From contig CANMNF010000001.1 in assembly GCA_947499255.1 (NCBI GenBank), forward strand, positions 1,054,001 to 1,118,000: a stretch of DNA of 64,000 bases, written 5' to 3'. Origin of the DNA: an uncultured Sphingomonadaceae bacterium. GTDB taxonomy: Bacteria > Pseudomonadota > Alphaproteobacteria > Sphingomonadales > Sphingomonadaceae. Positions within the stretch are counted from its first letter, which is position 1. The number at the start of each line of letters is the position of its first letter. Made by a program: the position numbers and the translations under genes. The notes under the pieces are model-generated. The model had not been told where the DNA came from. It searched no databases and was given only the letters and a program-made list of their open reading frames with translations. This document shows, in pieces, positions 56,187-64,000 of the stretch.

Positions 56187-57362
56187 TTACTTGGTGATCT
56201 TGGCAACAACGCCCGAACCAACCGTACGGCCACCTTCGCGGATAGCGAAGCGCAGGCCTTCGTCCATGGCGATCGGAGCGATCAGCTTAACGCCGATTTT
56301 CACGTCATCACCAGGCATAACCATCTCGGTGCCTTCAGGAAGGATCACTTCGCCGGTTACGTCCGTGGTACGGAAGTAGAATTGCGGACGGTAGTTGGCG
56401 AAGAATGGCGTGTGACGGCCACCCTCGTCCTTAGACAGCACATAGACGCTGGCTTCGAACTCGGTGTGCGGGCTAACCGAACCAGGCTTACAAAGAACCT
56501 GGCCACGTTCCACATCTTCACGGCCAACGCCGCGGATCAGGGCGCCGATGTTGTCACCAGCTTCACCGCGATCAAGCAGCTTGCGGAACATTTCAACGCC
56601 GGTCACGGTCGTCTTGGAAGTGTCCTTGATGCCAACGATTTCAACTTCGTCGCCAACGTTTACAACGCCGGTTTCAACACGGCCGGTTACAACCGTACCA
56701 CGACCAGAGATTGAGAACACGTCTTCGATCGGCATCAGGAAGTCCTGATCAACCGGACGCTCGGGCTGAGGAATGTGCGTGTCGACAGCTTCCATGAGAG
56801 CCAGAATAGACTTCTCACCGATTTCTTCATCGCGACCTTCAAGAGCAGCCAGAGCCGAACCCTTAACGATAGGAATGTTGTCACCGTCAAAACCATACTC
56901 GGTCAGCAGTTCTTGAATTTCAAGCTCAACCAGCTCGAGCAATTCTTCATCGTCAACCTGATCGACCTTGTTCATGTACACAACCAGAGCCGGCACACCA
57001 ACCTGACGAGCGAGCAGGATGTGCTCACGCGTTTGCGGCATGGGGCCATCAGCTGCGTTCACAACCAGGATCGCGCCGTCCATTTGCGCCGCACCGGTGA
57101 TCATGTTCTTCACATAGTCGGCGTGGCCTGGGCAGTCGACGTGTGCATAGTGACGTGCATCGGTTTCATATTCGACGTGTGCTGTCGAAATGGTGATGCC
57201 GCGCTCACGCTCTTCAGGAGCTTTATCGATATTTGCAAAATCGACAGCCGAACCCAGAACCTTGGTGATCGCCGCGGTCAACGTGGTTTTACCGTGGTCA
57301 ACGTGACCAATGGTACCAACGTTACAGTGCGGCTTGTTCCGCTCGAATTTTTCCTTCGCCAT
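56187..57362 (-). CDS. tuf: Elongation factor Tu
   Basis: A 391-residue GTPase. [15 protein letters not shown] is the P-loop, [26 protein letters not shown] the switch II region and [16 protein letters not shown] the NKxD motif. It delivers aminoacyl-tRNA to the ribosome. It is the last gene of the str operon, 89 bp after fusA, and is followed by a strong terminator. Confidence 0.98.
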   Translation of the reverse strand: MAKEKFERNKPHCNVGTIGHVDHGKTTLTAAITKVLGSAVDFANIDKAPEERERGITISTAHVEYETDARHYAHVDCPGHADYVKNMITGAAQMDGAILVVNAADGPMPQTREHILLARQVGVPALVVYMNKVDQVDDEELLELVELEIQELLTEYGFDGDNIPIVKGSALAALEGRDEEIGEKSILALMEAVDTHIPQPERPVDQDFLMPIEDVFSISGRGTVVTGRVETGVVNVGDEVEIVGIKDTSKTTVTGVEMFRKLLDRGEAGDNIGALIRGVGREDVERGQVLCKPGSVSPHTEFEASVYVLSKDEGGRHTPFFANYRPQFYFRTTDVTGEVILPEGTEMVMPGDDVKIGVKLIAPIAMDEGLRFAIREGGRTVGSGVVAKITK

Positions 57363-57451
57363 TGTTCCTATAACCTTCTTATCTTCGAATCTAATTGAGT
57401 CCTGCGGACACCCGCTGAATCAGGCGCTCGCCACTAGACGGTGTACTTGCC

Positions 57452-59584
57452 TTACGCAAGCTTCTCCTTGACTTCGGCTGCAACGCTCGCGGGCACTTCG
57501 TCGTAATGCGAGAACTGCATGGAGTATTGTGCACGGCCTTGCGTGAATGAACGAAGCTCGTTCACATAGCCGAACATATTGGCAAGCGGGACGAATGCCT
57601 CGACCGCCTGAGCGTTGCCGCGTGTGTCCGTACCCTGGATTTGCCCACGACGCGAATTGAGGTCACCGATCACATCACCAAGATAATCTTCCGGTGTGAT
57701 CACTTCGACCTTCATCACCGGCTCAAGCAGGCTGATACCGGCCCGCTCAGCCGCTTCGCGCATAGCGCCGCGACCAGTGATTTCAAACGCCACCGTGCTG
57801 GAGTCGACATCGTGATATTTGCCGTCGAGCAGTTCGATGGTGAAATCGATGATGGGGAAGCCCACGAGATAGCCGCTTTCAGCCTGCTCACGCATACCCT
57901 TTTCAACAGAGGGAATATATTCGCGCGGAATGTTACCGCCCTTAATATTGTCCTCAAAGATGATGCCTTGGCCGCGCTCACCCGGGATGACTTTGACCTT
58001 GGCTTCACCAAACTGACCAGAACCACCCGATTGCTTTTTATGCGTGTAGGTGACTTCGATTTCGCGGCGAATGGATTCGCGATACGCCACCTGCGGCGCA
58101 CCAACATTGGCCTCGACCTTGAATTCGCGCTTCATGCGATCGACCAGAATATCGAGGTGAAGTTCACCCATACCCTTGATGATCGTCTGACCGCTTTCAT
58201 GGTCAGTCGTCACGCGGAAGGACGGATCTTCGGCAGCCAAGCGATTAAGCGCAACGCCCATCTTTTCCTGGTCAGCTTTGGTCTTTGGTTCCACCGACAG
58301 TTCGATAACCGGATCGGGGAATTCCATCCGTTCAAGAATGATCGGCGCGTTGGCAGCACAAAGGGTATCACCAGTGGTGGTTTCCTTCAGGCCTGCAATC
58401 GCAACGATATCGCCGGCAAACGCCTCATCAATATCTTCACGCTCATTGGAGTGCATCAGCAACATACGGCCAATCTTCTCTTTCTTGTCCTTCACCGAGT
58501 TCAGAACGCTGCCCTTGGTGAGGTGGCCTGAGTAGATACGGGTAAAGGTGAGCGAGCCGACAAATGGATCGTTCATGATCTTGAAGGCGAGCGCTGAGAA
58601 CGGCGCATCATCCGAAGATGGGCGCGATTCTTCGGTGTCGCTATCTGGCAGCACGCCTTTGATAGCTTCCACATCAAGCGGAGAAGGCATGTAATCGATC
58701 ACCGCGTCGAGCAAAGGCTGAACACCCTTGTTCTTAAACGCAGAGCCGCACAGAACAGGCACAAAGCTCTGGTTCAGCGTACCTTTACGGATCAGCGCCT
58801 TGAGCGTTGCGGCATCAGGCTCTTCCCCTTCAAGGTAGGCTTCCATGACATCGTCATCTTGCTCAACCGCCAGCTCGATCAGCTTTTCGCGATAATCGGC
58901 AACTTCATCGGCCATATCATCGGGAATGGGACCAAACGCATATTCTGCGCCCAGGTCTTCATTCTGCCATGTGATCGCACGCTTGTTCACCAGATCGACA
59001 AGTCCAACGAGGTCCGCTTCGATGCCGATAGGAAGATACAAAACGGCAGGCGTTGCGCCCAGACGTTCGATGATCGACTGCACGCAGTATTTGAAGTCAG
59101 CTCCGGTGCGGTCCAACTTATTTATGAAGCACATTCTCGGTACACCGTATTTGTCGGCTTGGCGCCATACGGTTTCGGATTGCGGTTCAACACCGGCAAC
59201 GCCATCAAAGCAGGCGACCGCGCCATCGAGCACGCGCAAGGAGCGTTCGACTTCAATGGTGAAGTCCACGTGGCCTGGCGTATCGATGATGTTGATCCGG
59301 TGCTTGGGCGTGTTTTCGCGCAGAGCTTTGGGATCCGACATCGGGTCCATGTCTGGATCTTCCGGGTTCCAGAAGCAGGTCGTGGCAGCAGACGTAATCG
59401 TGATGCCACGCTCTTGTTCTTGTTCCATCCAGTCCATCGTCGCTGCGCCATCATGCACTTCGCCGATCTTGTAGGATTTGCCGGTGTAATACAAAATGCG
59501 CTCTGTCGTGGTGGTTTTACCAGCATCGATGTGAGCCATGATGCCGATATTGCGATAGTGATCCAATGGATACTCGCGGGCCAT
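57452..59584 (-). CDS. fusA: Elongation factor G
   Basis: A 710-residue translocase with [19 protein letters not shown] (P-loop), [24 protein letters not shown] (switch II) and [12 protein letters not shown] short insertion near the G domain ([21 protein letters not shown]) makes it slightly longer than the E. coli protein. Domains II-V follow, including [18 protein letters not shown] and ending [13 protein letters not shown]. Standard str-operon position. Confidence 0.98.
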   Translation of the reverse strand: MAREYPLDHYRNIGIMAHIDAGKTTTTERILYYTGKSYKIGEVHDGAATMDWMEQEQERGITITSAATTCFWNPEDPDMDPMSDPKALRENTPKHRINIIDTPGHVDFTIEVERSLRVLDGAVACFDGVAGVEPQSETVWRQADKYGVPRMCFINKLDRTGADFKYCVQSIIERLGATPAVLYLPIGIEADLVGLVDLVNKRAITWQNEDLGAEYAFGPIPDDMADEVADYREKLIELAVEQDDDVMEAYLEGEEPDAATLKALIRKGTLNQSFVPVLCGSAFKNKGVQPLLDAVIDYMPSPLDVEAIKGVLPDSDTEESRPSSDDAPFSALAFKIMNDPFVGSLTFTRIYSGHLTKGSVLNSVKDKKEKIGRMLLMHSNEREDIDEAFAGDIVAIAGLKETTTGDTLCAANAPIILERMEFPDPVIELSVEPKTKADQEKMGVALNRLAAEDPSFRVTTDHESGQTIIKGMGELHLDILVDRMKREFKVEANVGAPQVAYRESIRREIEVTYTHKKQSGGSGQFGEAKVKVIPGERGQGIIFEDNIKGGNIPREYIPSVEKGMREQAESGYLVGFPIIDFTIELLDGKYHDVDSSTVAFEITGRGAMREAAERAGISLLEPVMKVEVITPEDYLGDVIGDLNSRRGQIQGTDTRGNAQAVEAFVPLANMFGYVNELRSFTQGRAQYSMQFSHYDEVPASVAAEVKEKLA

Positions 59585-59712
59585 GTGAAATTCCTTGAAA
59601 TGCGGGGGTACGAATTGCGCCCCATGTAGTGACTTATGTGACCACTTGAAGACCAGCTTGAAGACCGGCCTAAAGACCAGCGCCCAATGCGCAGATCCCC
59701 AAAGCAGCAGGC

Positions 59713-60183
59713 CTACCAGCGATAATGCGAGAAGGCGCGGTTGGCATCGGCCATGCGGTGCGTATCTTCACGCTTCTTCACAGCATTGCCACGGTTGTTG
59801 GCTGCATCCATCAGCTCAGCTGAGAGACGCGCGCTCATGGTCGTTTCTGCACGGCCACGCGCGGCCGAAATCAGCCAGCGGATCGCGAGCGCCTGAGCAC
59901 GTTCTTCACGCACTTCGACAGGCACCTGATAGGTCGCACCACCAACACGGCGGCTGCGCACTTCAACCTGCGGCTTGATATTGTTCAGCGCATCATGAAA
60001 AATCTGGATCGGATCGGTTTTCGCACGCGATTCAACAGTGTCGAGCGCAGAATAGACGATACCTTCAGCAACGGCCTTTTTACCGTCAAGCATCAGATTG
60101 TTCATGAACTTTGAAAGCACCTGATCACCAAACTTGGGATCGGGCAAAATTATCCGTTTCTCGGGACGACGACGACGTGACAT
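59713..60183 (-). CDS. rpsG: 30S ribosomal protein S7
   Basis: A 156-residue S7 starting [31 protein letters not shown], with the conserved [19 protein letters not shown] and [27 protein letters not shown]. In E. coli S7 represses the str operon by binding between rpsL and rpsG. Here that spacer is 190 nt, holds the palindromic repeat, and has the ribosome binding site inside a small hairpin. Confidence 0.98.
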   Translation of the reverse strand: MSRRRRPEKRIILPDPKFGDQVLSKFMNNLMLDGKKAVAEGIVYSALDTVESRAKTDPIQIFHDALNNIKPQVEVRSRRVGGATYQVPVEVREERAQALAIRWLISAARGRAETTMSARLSAELMDAANNRGNAVKKREDTHRMADANRAFSHYRW

Positions 60184-60191
60184 TCTTCAAA

Positions 60192-60204
60192 ACTCCTTTG
60201 GAGT
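60192..60204 (-). promoter_or_regulatory. Hairpin masking the rpsG ribosome binding site
   Basis: On the minus strand ACTCC-AAA-GGAGT forms a perfect five-pair stem. GGAG in its right arm is the ribosome binding site, nine bases before the ATG at 60183. If formed, it would reduce rpsG initiation unless opened by translating ribosomes or a regulator. Confidence 0.5.
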
Positions 60205-60207
60205 GGC

Positions 60208-60335
60208 GCGGTGCCAGCCCTCTCCCCCTCCCAACCAGCCGATACCGTATCGGATAATCATCGGGTGGTTGGGAGGGGGAGAGGGCTGGTGCCGCAAGGG
60301 GCGGACGGATGTCCGACCCGCACCCAACAAATAAC
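60208..60335. repeat. Long palindromic repeat element, copy 2 (rpsL-rpsG spacer)
   Basis: The main inverted repeat spans 60208-60243 and 60260-60295, 36 bp with three mismatches, core CTCCCCCTCCCAACCA. The loop ACCGTATCGG... matches copy 1 in its first seven bases. The right side hairpin is GGGCGGAC-GGAT-GTCCG(A)CCC (60299-60319), keeping the GGAT loop of copy 1 with a different but still paired stem. It ends CGCACCCAACAAATAAC. The left side hairpin is absent: rpsG begins there. It is transcribed within the str operon. Confidence 0.83.
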
Positions 60336-60373
60336 TCCCCGCCGCCAGCACCATGCCAGCAGCGAGCAAAACC

Positions 60374-60745
60374 TTACTTAGGCCGCTTGGCCCCGTACTT
60401 CGAACGGCTCTGACGACGATCCTTCACGCCTTGCGTATCAAGGACGCCGCGCAGTACGTGATAACGCACGCCGGGAAGATCGCGCACACGCCCGCCGCGG
60501 ATCAGCACGACAGAGTGTTCTTGCAGATTGTGACCCTCGCCCGGAATATAGGCGATGATTTCGCGCTGATTGGTAAGACGAATCTTCGCAACCTTACGCA
60601 GTGCCGAGTTCGGCTTTTTCGGAGTGGTCGTATAGACGCGTGTGCAAACGCCGCGCTTTTGCGGGTTTGACTGCATCGCGGCAGACTTGCTCTTCTTGAT
60701 GATCGGGCTGCGACCTTTGCGGACCAGCTGGTTAATCGTAGGCAT
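60374..60745 (-). CDS. rpsL: 30S ribosomal protein S12
   Basis: A 123-residue S12 starting [21 protein letters not shown]. The streptomycin-region segments are [18 protein letters not shown] (wild-type lysine in PKKPNS) and [13 protein letters not shown]. It is the first gene of the str operon. Confidence 0.98.
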   Translation of the reverse strand: MPTINQLVRKGRSPIIKKSKSAAMQSNPQKRGVCTRVYTTTPKKPNSALRKVAKIRLTNQREIIAYIPGEGHNLQEHSVVLIRGGRVRDLPGVRYHVLRGVLDTQGVKDRRQSRSKYGAKRPK

Positions 60746-60987
60746 TCGGTATCGTTACCTTCTTCATCGAAGGTGCCGCAAATATCAGATGGAATGTATC
60801 GGGACCGTGCGAGAGGCCGGGGCTGCTTGGGGCAACCCGGTGGCGACAATCGCGCGAGCCTGAAACGCTCCACCTGATGCTCGCAAGCACCGGGTTACTT
60901 TGACGGTTGCCTCTGGTGGGAGACGGGGCCGGCAATGTTCAGCTCTGAGTGAGGTTTGTGCGTAAACACGCCCCTCGAGACCGCGCG

Positions 60988-61016
60988 CCTTTAGCGGGGT
61001 GCGGTGTGGGGGTCAA
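60988..61016 (-). promoter_or_regulatory. Promoter for the str operon
   Basis: On the minus strand TTGACC (61016-61011) and TAAAGG (60993-60988) are separated by 17 bp. The -35 box is near consensus, the -10 is weak. It would produce a leader of about 235 nt before rpsL. Confidence 0.45.
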
Positions 61017-61209
61017 GGGGACATCACCCAAGGCACAACAGTTATTGGCGGCTCGACCTTGATAGAGCCGGGGCTACCAATGTAGCGTGGGAAGCGCACG
61101 CTAGAGCAGATCACTTAGATTTTTGGCGTAGGGTCGGGAGTGGACAGTCGGGATTTAGCGACTGCGTTCAATAATCTCGCCTTCTACGTCTAAAGCTTGG
61201 CATTTCCGG

Positions 61210-61223
61210 GAATATAAATATTC
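61210..61223. promoter_or_regulatory. AT-rich palindrome before the AlbA_2 gene
   Basis: GAATAT-AA-ATATTC is a perfect 14-bp palindrome ending seven bases before the ATG. It overlaps a possible -10 box TATTCT (61219-61224) paired with TTGGCA 16 bp upstream, which would place transcription start at or next to the ATG. It may be an autoregulatory operator. Confidence 0.4.
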
Positions 61224-61230
61224 TCGTGAG

Positions 61231-62244
61231 ATGACCTCAGAAAAGCAAATGAACGAGCTGTTGCGTAAAAAGGGAGAGCATCTCTTCCACCGAGAAAGCC
61301 AAACACTGGAATTCAAAGAGCAGTTTAATCTAGCTTCGCTCGCTGACTACTTCCGCGACTTTGCAGCCTTTGCGAATAATCGTGGAGGTTATCTGGTGTT
61401 TGGGGTCACGGATTCGCCTCGCACTCCAGTCGGAATGAGCGACAAGTCGCTTGCCATGTTTGAGAAAGTTGACCCAGAACGCATCACGCAGTTCCTGCTC
61501 GAGATCTTCTCGGCGAGCATCTCATGGTCTCAAAGCACTCATGTGATCAATGGGCATTCCTTCGGAGTGTTTGAAATCGAACGTGCTCAGGTCCGCCCGG
61601 TCATTGCAAAGAAAGATGAAGGCAAAGGACAACTAATAAGGAATGGCGACATCTACTACCGCTACGGGGGCAGAACCCAGAGGATTCAGTCGGCAGAGCT
61701 CGAGGCCATAATCAATGATCGTATCGAAAGGACCAATAAGGATTGGATAGATCACGTTCGGGCTATTGGTTCGGGTGGACCTGGCAAAGCCATTCTTCTT
61801 AGATCTGAGGACGACATCGCAGGTTCGAAGAATGCCCCTATGGTCGTAGATCGCCAATTGGCTCGCAAGATCAAGTTTATAAAGGAAGGTCAATTTAACG
61901 AAAAGGCTGGCGCAGCTACGCTAAAGGTCGTCGGCGACGTAGTACCAATCGACACTGTTGAGATTGAGAAGGTGGTCAAAGAAAACCTTCTAAAGGCGTA
62001 TCCGCTTACAGCTATGGAAATGAATGCTGAAGTTCGGAAAAAGTTGCCGAAGATCAAACAGCATGAAGTCTGGAAAGCAATTTCCGACAATGGACTCAAA
62101 GGAAATGAAGACTACTCTGCCTATAACTTCCGCAATAGGAATCAGGAAGAGAATTTTCGCAAAACCGGCCGAGCTCCGTCGACTGTTCCTGTGATTTACA
62201 ATCAGGCATCGGTCGACTTTCTAGTAAAAATCTTGACCCATTAG
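61231..62244 (+). CDS. AlbA_2/Schlafen-type putative ATP- or nucleic-acid-binding protein
   Basis: A 337-residue protein. The N-terminal half has the AlbA_2 signature: ESQTLEFKEQF, then FAAFANNRGGYLVFGVTD, and later RYGGRTQRI. The C-terminal half (from about residue 200) is lysine- and glutamate-rich and unassigned. Proteins of this group are found as regulators, in defence-associated loci and in mobile regions; a helicase domain is absent here. Base composition is visibly lower in GC than the ribosomal genes beside it, which suggests horizontal acquisition. No partner gene is adjacent. Confidence 0.82.
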   Translation: MTSEKQMNELLRKKGEHLFHRESQTLEFKEQFNLASLADYFRDFAAFANNRGGYLVFGVTDSPRTPVGMSDKSLAMFEKVDPERITQFLLEIFSASISWSQSTHVINGHSFGVFEIERAQVRPVIAKKDEGKGQLIRNGDIYYRYGGRTQRIQSAELEAIINDRIERTNKDWIDHVRAIGSGGPGKAILLRSEDDIAGSKNAPMVVDRQLARKIKFIKEGQFNEKAGAATLKVVGDVVPIDTVEIEKVVKENLLKAYPLTAMEMNAEVRKKLPKIKQHEVWKAISDNGLKGNEDYSAYNFRNRNQEENFRKTGRAPSTVPVIYNQASVDFLVKILTH

Positions 62245-62613
62245 CCGTCGAATTAGTGGCCGAATGTCCGCAATTGAGCTTGGTGAAGTCAATTGTGAAC
62301 GTCCAGGATTGGGGCGCAAAGCGGACTTTCGAGAAATCAGCGGCGAATGTCCGCAACTGGATCGCGAGCGGACCGACGGCATTTATCTCGCTCCAAGCAA
62401 AACCAGTCCCCTTCCCTACAGCATGCCCACCCTGCCATACCGCTTTGAGCCTCAAGCGCCGGGCGCTCACATCCGTTCGCTTGGCTTTCGCCCTAAGGGG
62501 CGGCGCGCGGTCGTGCGCTGTTGTTGGCGCTGTCATTGGCCTTTGGCCGCCGAGACTTTTGCCACATAGAAAAAGCTTTCCTACTTGTGCGGCGCAATGC
62601 TCCGCCTGCGCGC
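62245..62613. repeat. Intergenic stretch with repeated GAATGTCCGC motifs
   Basis: CGAATGTCCGCAA occurs at 62261-62273 and again at 62344-62356. The near-complement GCGGACTTTCG is at 62321-62331, forming an imperfect inverted repeat with the second copy. The degenerate GAACGTCC lies at 62297-62304. These look like remnants of a dispersed intergenic repeat. No gene was recognised in the stretch. Confidence 0.5.
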
Positions 62614-63348
62614 ATGACCAAGAAAAATCTCCCCGCCCTCCCCGCACCCGTTGGCAATACCCGCGCAATTTCGCGCCAAGCCACCAGCTATGTCACCGCG
62701 CCCACCGCAGAGCCGGACGAAGATGATCCGTTGCTTGGCTTCGAACCCTATATCCACAAGGCCCCGCGCAAGAATTCCATCACCCCTGATCGCCAGCGCC
62801 GCTTTATTGCGCATTTGGCGGCCACCGGCATTGTCACACAGGCGGCCAAGCATATTGGGGCCTCGATGGAGGCGCTGTATAAACTCCGGTCAAAGCCGGG
62901 TGCCAAAGGCTTTGCGCAGGCGTGGGAGTTGGCGATTGATCGGGGGATGCGGCGGTTGGAGGATTGTGCTTTGCAGCGCGCTATTGAAGGGGAGGAGCGG
63001 CTGGTGGTGTCCTCGGGCAAGCTGATCGGCACTGAGCGGCGCCATAATGAAAGCCTGGTGATGTTTCTCATGCGGCAACGGCGCGCGGATCGCTATGGCT
63101 CCGAAATTCGCCCCGGCCATGCGCTGTATGAACGTATCCGCCGCGAAGTGCTCGCCGAAACAGCGCCCATGCAGGAGGACGAGGACGCCGTGCTCGCCAG
63201 CCTCAAAGCCAAGTTCGACACTATGCGCAAGCGTCAGCAGCAATGGCTGGCCGATCAGATCCGCGATGGCACGCTGCCCGATGATATCTGCACCAGCTGC
63301 GGGGCGCAATTGCCCGCGCCCATGATGTTGGAGGCCTCGTCCGCTTAA
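62614..63348 (+). CDS. HTH protein of unknown function, terminase-small-subunit-like
   Basis: A 244-residue soluble protein. Residues about 55-110 (ITPDRQRRFIAHLAATGIVTQAAKHIGASMEALYKLRSKPGA) have the form of a helix-turn-helix as in phage terminase small subunits. A middle segment has LVVSSGKLIGTERRHNESLVMFLMRQRRADRYG. The C-terminus has a CTSC pair. I recall similar proteins in many sphingomonads outside prophages; no phage genes surround it here. Function unknown; DNA binding is inferred. The ATG at 62614 was chosen because upstream sequence is low quality. Confidence 0.7.
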   Translation: MTKKNLPALPAPVGNTRAISRQATSYVTAPTAEPDEDDPLLGFEPYIHKAPRKNSITPDRQRRFIAHLAATGIVTQAAKHIGASMEALYKLRSKPGAKGFAQAWELAIDRGMRRLEDCALQRAIEGEERLVVSSGKLIGTERRHNESLVMFLMRQRRADRYGSEIRPGHALYERIRREVLAETAPMQEDEDAVLASLKAKFDTMRKRQQQWLADQIRDGTLPDDICTSCGAQLPAPMMLEASSA

Positions 63349-63350
63349 GC

Positions 63351-64000
63351 TTATTGCACCGGTTCGATCATATCCATAGCTGGTGCCGCGCGCATCTCCA
63401 TGCCTGGCGAAATCGTGAGCGTGTAATCGCCTGCACTGCCGGCAATCGCTATGGCCCTGATGCGCAGGCGCGATAGCAGGCCGGGGTCCGCTGCAACGGC
63501 AGACAGATCAAGCGGGATCATCGCATTAAGATCGCCCGCGCTGTCATCGTCGCTATCCACTATGGCAAAACCGAGCGGGGTTTTCAGGCCCAGCTCAAGA
63601 TAGGGATCAAGCCCGCCGCCAAGGCTGTCTTCATCGGTGATGGCCGCCATGGTGATGGTGATGTCATGCATCCCGCCCGCAATCGCGGCCAGCGCCTCTT
63701 CGCTAAGCTGATAATCGATGCTGATGGGATCAATCCCGCCCGCTTCATATCCTGCGCCCAGGCGGCCACTTGCCACATCGGCAATACCGATCATTTGCAA
63801 AGGTGCCTGCGCAATCGGTTCGCGCCGTTCGCCCACGCGCAAGGTATAGTTCCCCGCTCCCTCGCTATAGCCCGAAGCGGTGATTGTAAGGGCGGCATCA
63901 TCGGACATAACGTGGCGCAGGTAGGCATTGAGGTTGGCGCCGCTATCATCATCGGCGGCCAGTTCTTCGCCTGCTTGGTTAAACACGGCTAGATAGGGGT
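63351..64000 (-). CDS. Secreted protein with PPC domains, N-terminus beyond window
   Basis: The frame is open to the window edge, at least 215 residues, and ends at the TAA at 63351. It contains the end of one pre-peptidase C-terminal domain (PYLAVFNQAGEELAADDDSG, then NYTLRV). A second, degenerate repeat follows (GLDPYLELGLKTPLGFAIVDSDDDSAGDLNA ... GDYTLTISPG). PPC domains are usually removed from or attached to secreted peptidases; the catalytic part, if any, lies outside. The sequence is strongly acidic, consistent with calcium-binding beta-jellyroll surfaces. Confidence 0.75.
   Translation of the reverse strand, partial: PYLAVFNQAGEELAADDDSGANLNAYLRHVMSDDAALTITASGYSEGAGNYTLRVGERREPIAQAPLQMIGIADVASGRLGAGYEAGGIDPISIDYQLSEEALAAIAGGMHDITITMAAITDEDSLGGGLDPYLELGLKTPLGFAIVDSDDDSAGDLNAMIPLDLSAVAADPGLLSRLRIRAIAIAGSAGDYTLTISPGMEMRAAPAMDMIEPVQ

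Larger units (their letters stand above)
60746..61230. other. Divergent intergenic region between the str operon and the AlbA_2 gene
   Basis: This 485-bp stretch has no credible gene. It holds a str promoter candidate (60988-61016) that would give a leader of about 235 nt, and, next to the AlbA_2 start, a short AT-rich palindrome (61210-61223). The rest shows no further structure that I could support. Confidence 0.6.

Noticed and set aside
54193-59629. Several 200-300 codon plus-strand frames opposite rplD, rplC, tuf and fusA
   Set aside because: All are opposite certain translation genes, without ribosome binding sites or family similarity.

Overview
The window is 64 kb of chromosome from an alphaproteobacterium, most likely a member of the Sphingomonadales close to Erythrobacteraceae. 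This is an inference. It rests on moderately high GC, the single-cluster str/S10/spc/alpha ribosomal arrangement, the mdh-sucD-sucA-sucB-lpd block, several small proteins that look sphingomonad-specific, and a GTTC-N7-GTTC LexA-type box in front of uvrA. No rRNA, tRNA, CRISPR array, insertion sequence or prophage was seen.

Left part (1-7.6 kb): the 5' two-thirds of uvrA (minus strand) carrying an in-frame GC-rich palindromic insertion; a large solitary N6-adenine DNA methyltransferase with a possible N-terminal nuclease motif; a lysozyme; rluE and thpR (overlapping); and a YciI-like protein.

Catabolic block (7.7-17.7 kb): two divergent arms. The minus arm encodes an isochorismatase-family amidase, two PuuE-like members of the polysaccharide deacetylase superfamily, a CitE/HpcH-type CoA-ester lyase, a short MmgE/PrpD protein and a crotonase lacking both hydratase glutamates. 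The plus arm is a four-gene ATGA-overlapping operon: LeuC-like, LeuD-like, HMG-CoA-lyase-like and CaiB/BaiF CoA-transferase. Read as chemistry, this could open a cyclic imide or ureide to a half-amide, deaminate it to a dicarboxylate, hydrate that to a malate analogue, attach CoA and split the thioester. The substrate is unknown. This is the best candidate here for an undescribed metabolic system.

Middle (17.7-28.2 kb): a Dcp-type M3 peptidase, a btuB-btuF-btuC-btuD vitamin B12 uptake operon behind a clear cobalamin riboswitch, a SleB-type wall hydrolase, a small conserved protein and a membrane GGDEF-EAL protein.

TCA block (28.4-36.3 kb): mdh, then a REPIN-like inverted repeat, a broken GIY-YIG nuclease gene and a solitary REP, then sucD, sucA, sucB and lpd. 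sucC is not in the block. After it come a VOC protein, a TRIC/UPF0126 membrane protein, two tandem secreted RD-rich paralogues and a serine beta-lactamase-like hydrolase.

Ribosomal block (40.7-60.7 kb, all minus strand): rpsL-rpsG-fusA-tuf, then rpsJ through rplQ including secY, adk and rpoA. It contains two copies of a striking long palindromic element, one between rpsL and rpsG and one between tuf and rpsJ. Their side hairpins keep a GGAT/ATCC loop while the stems change by compensation. Promoters, terminators and a possible S10-leader attenuator can be read.

Right end (61-64 kb): a lower-GC AlbA_2/Schlafen-type protein, a small field of GAATGTCCGC repeats, an HTH protein of unknown function, and the C-terminal part of a secreted protein with pre-peptidase C-terminal (PPC) domains cut by the window edge.
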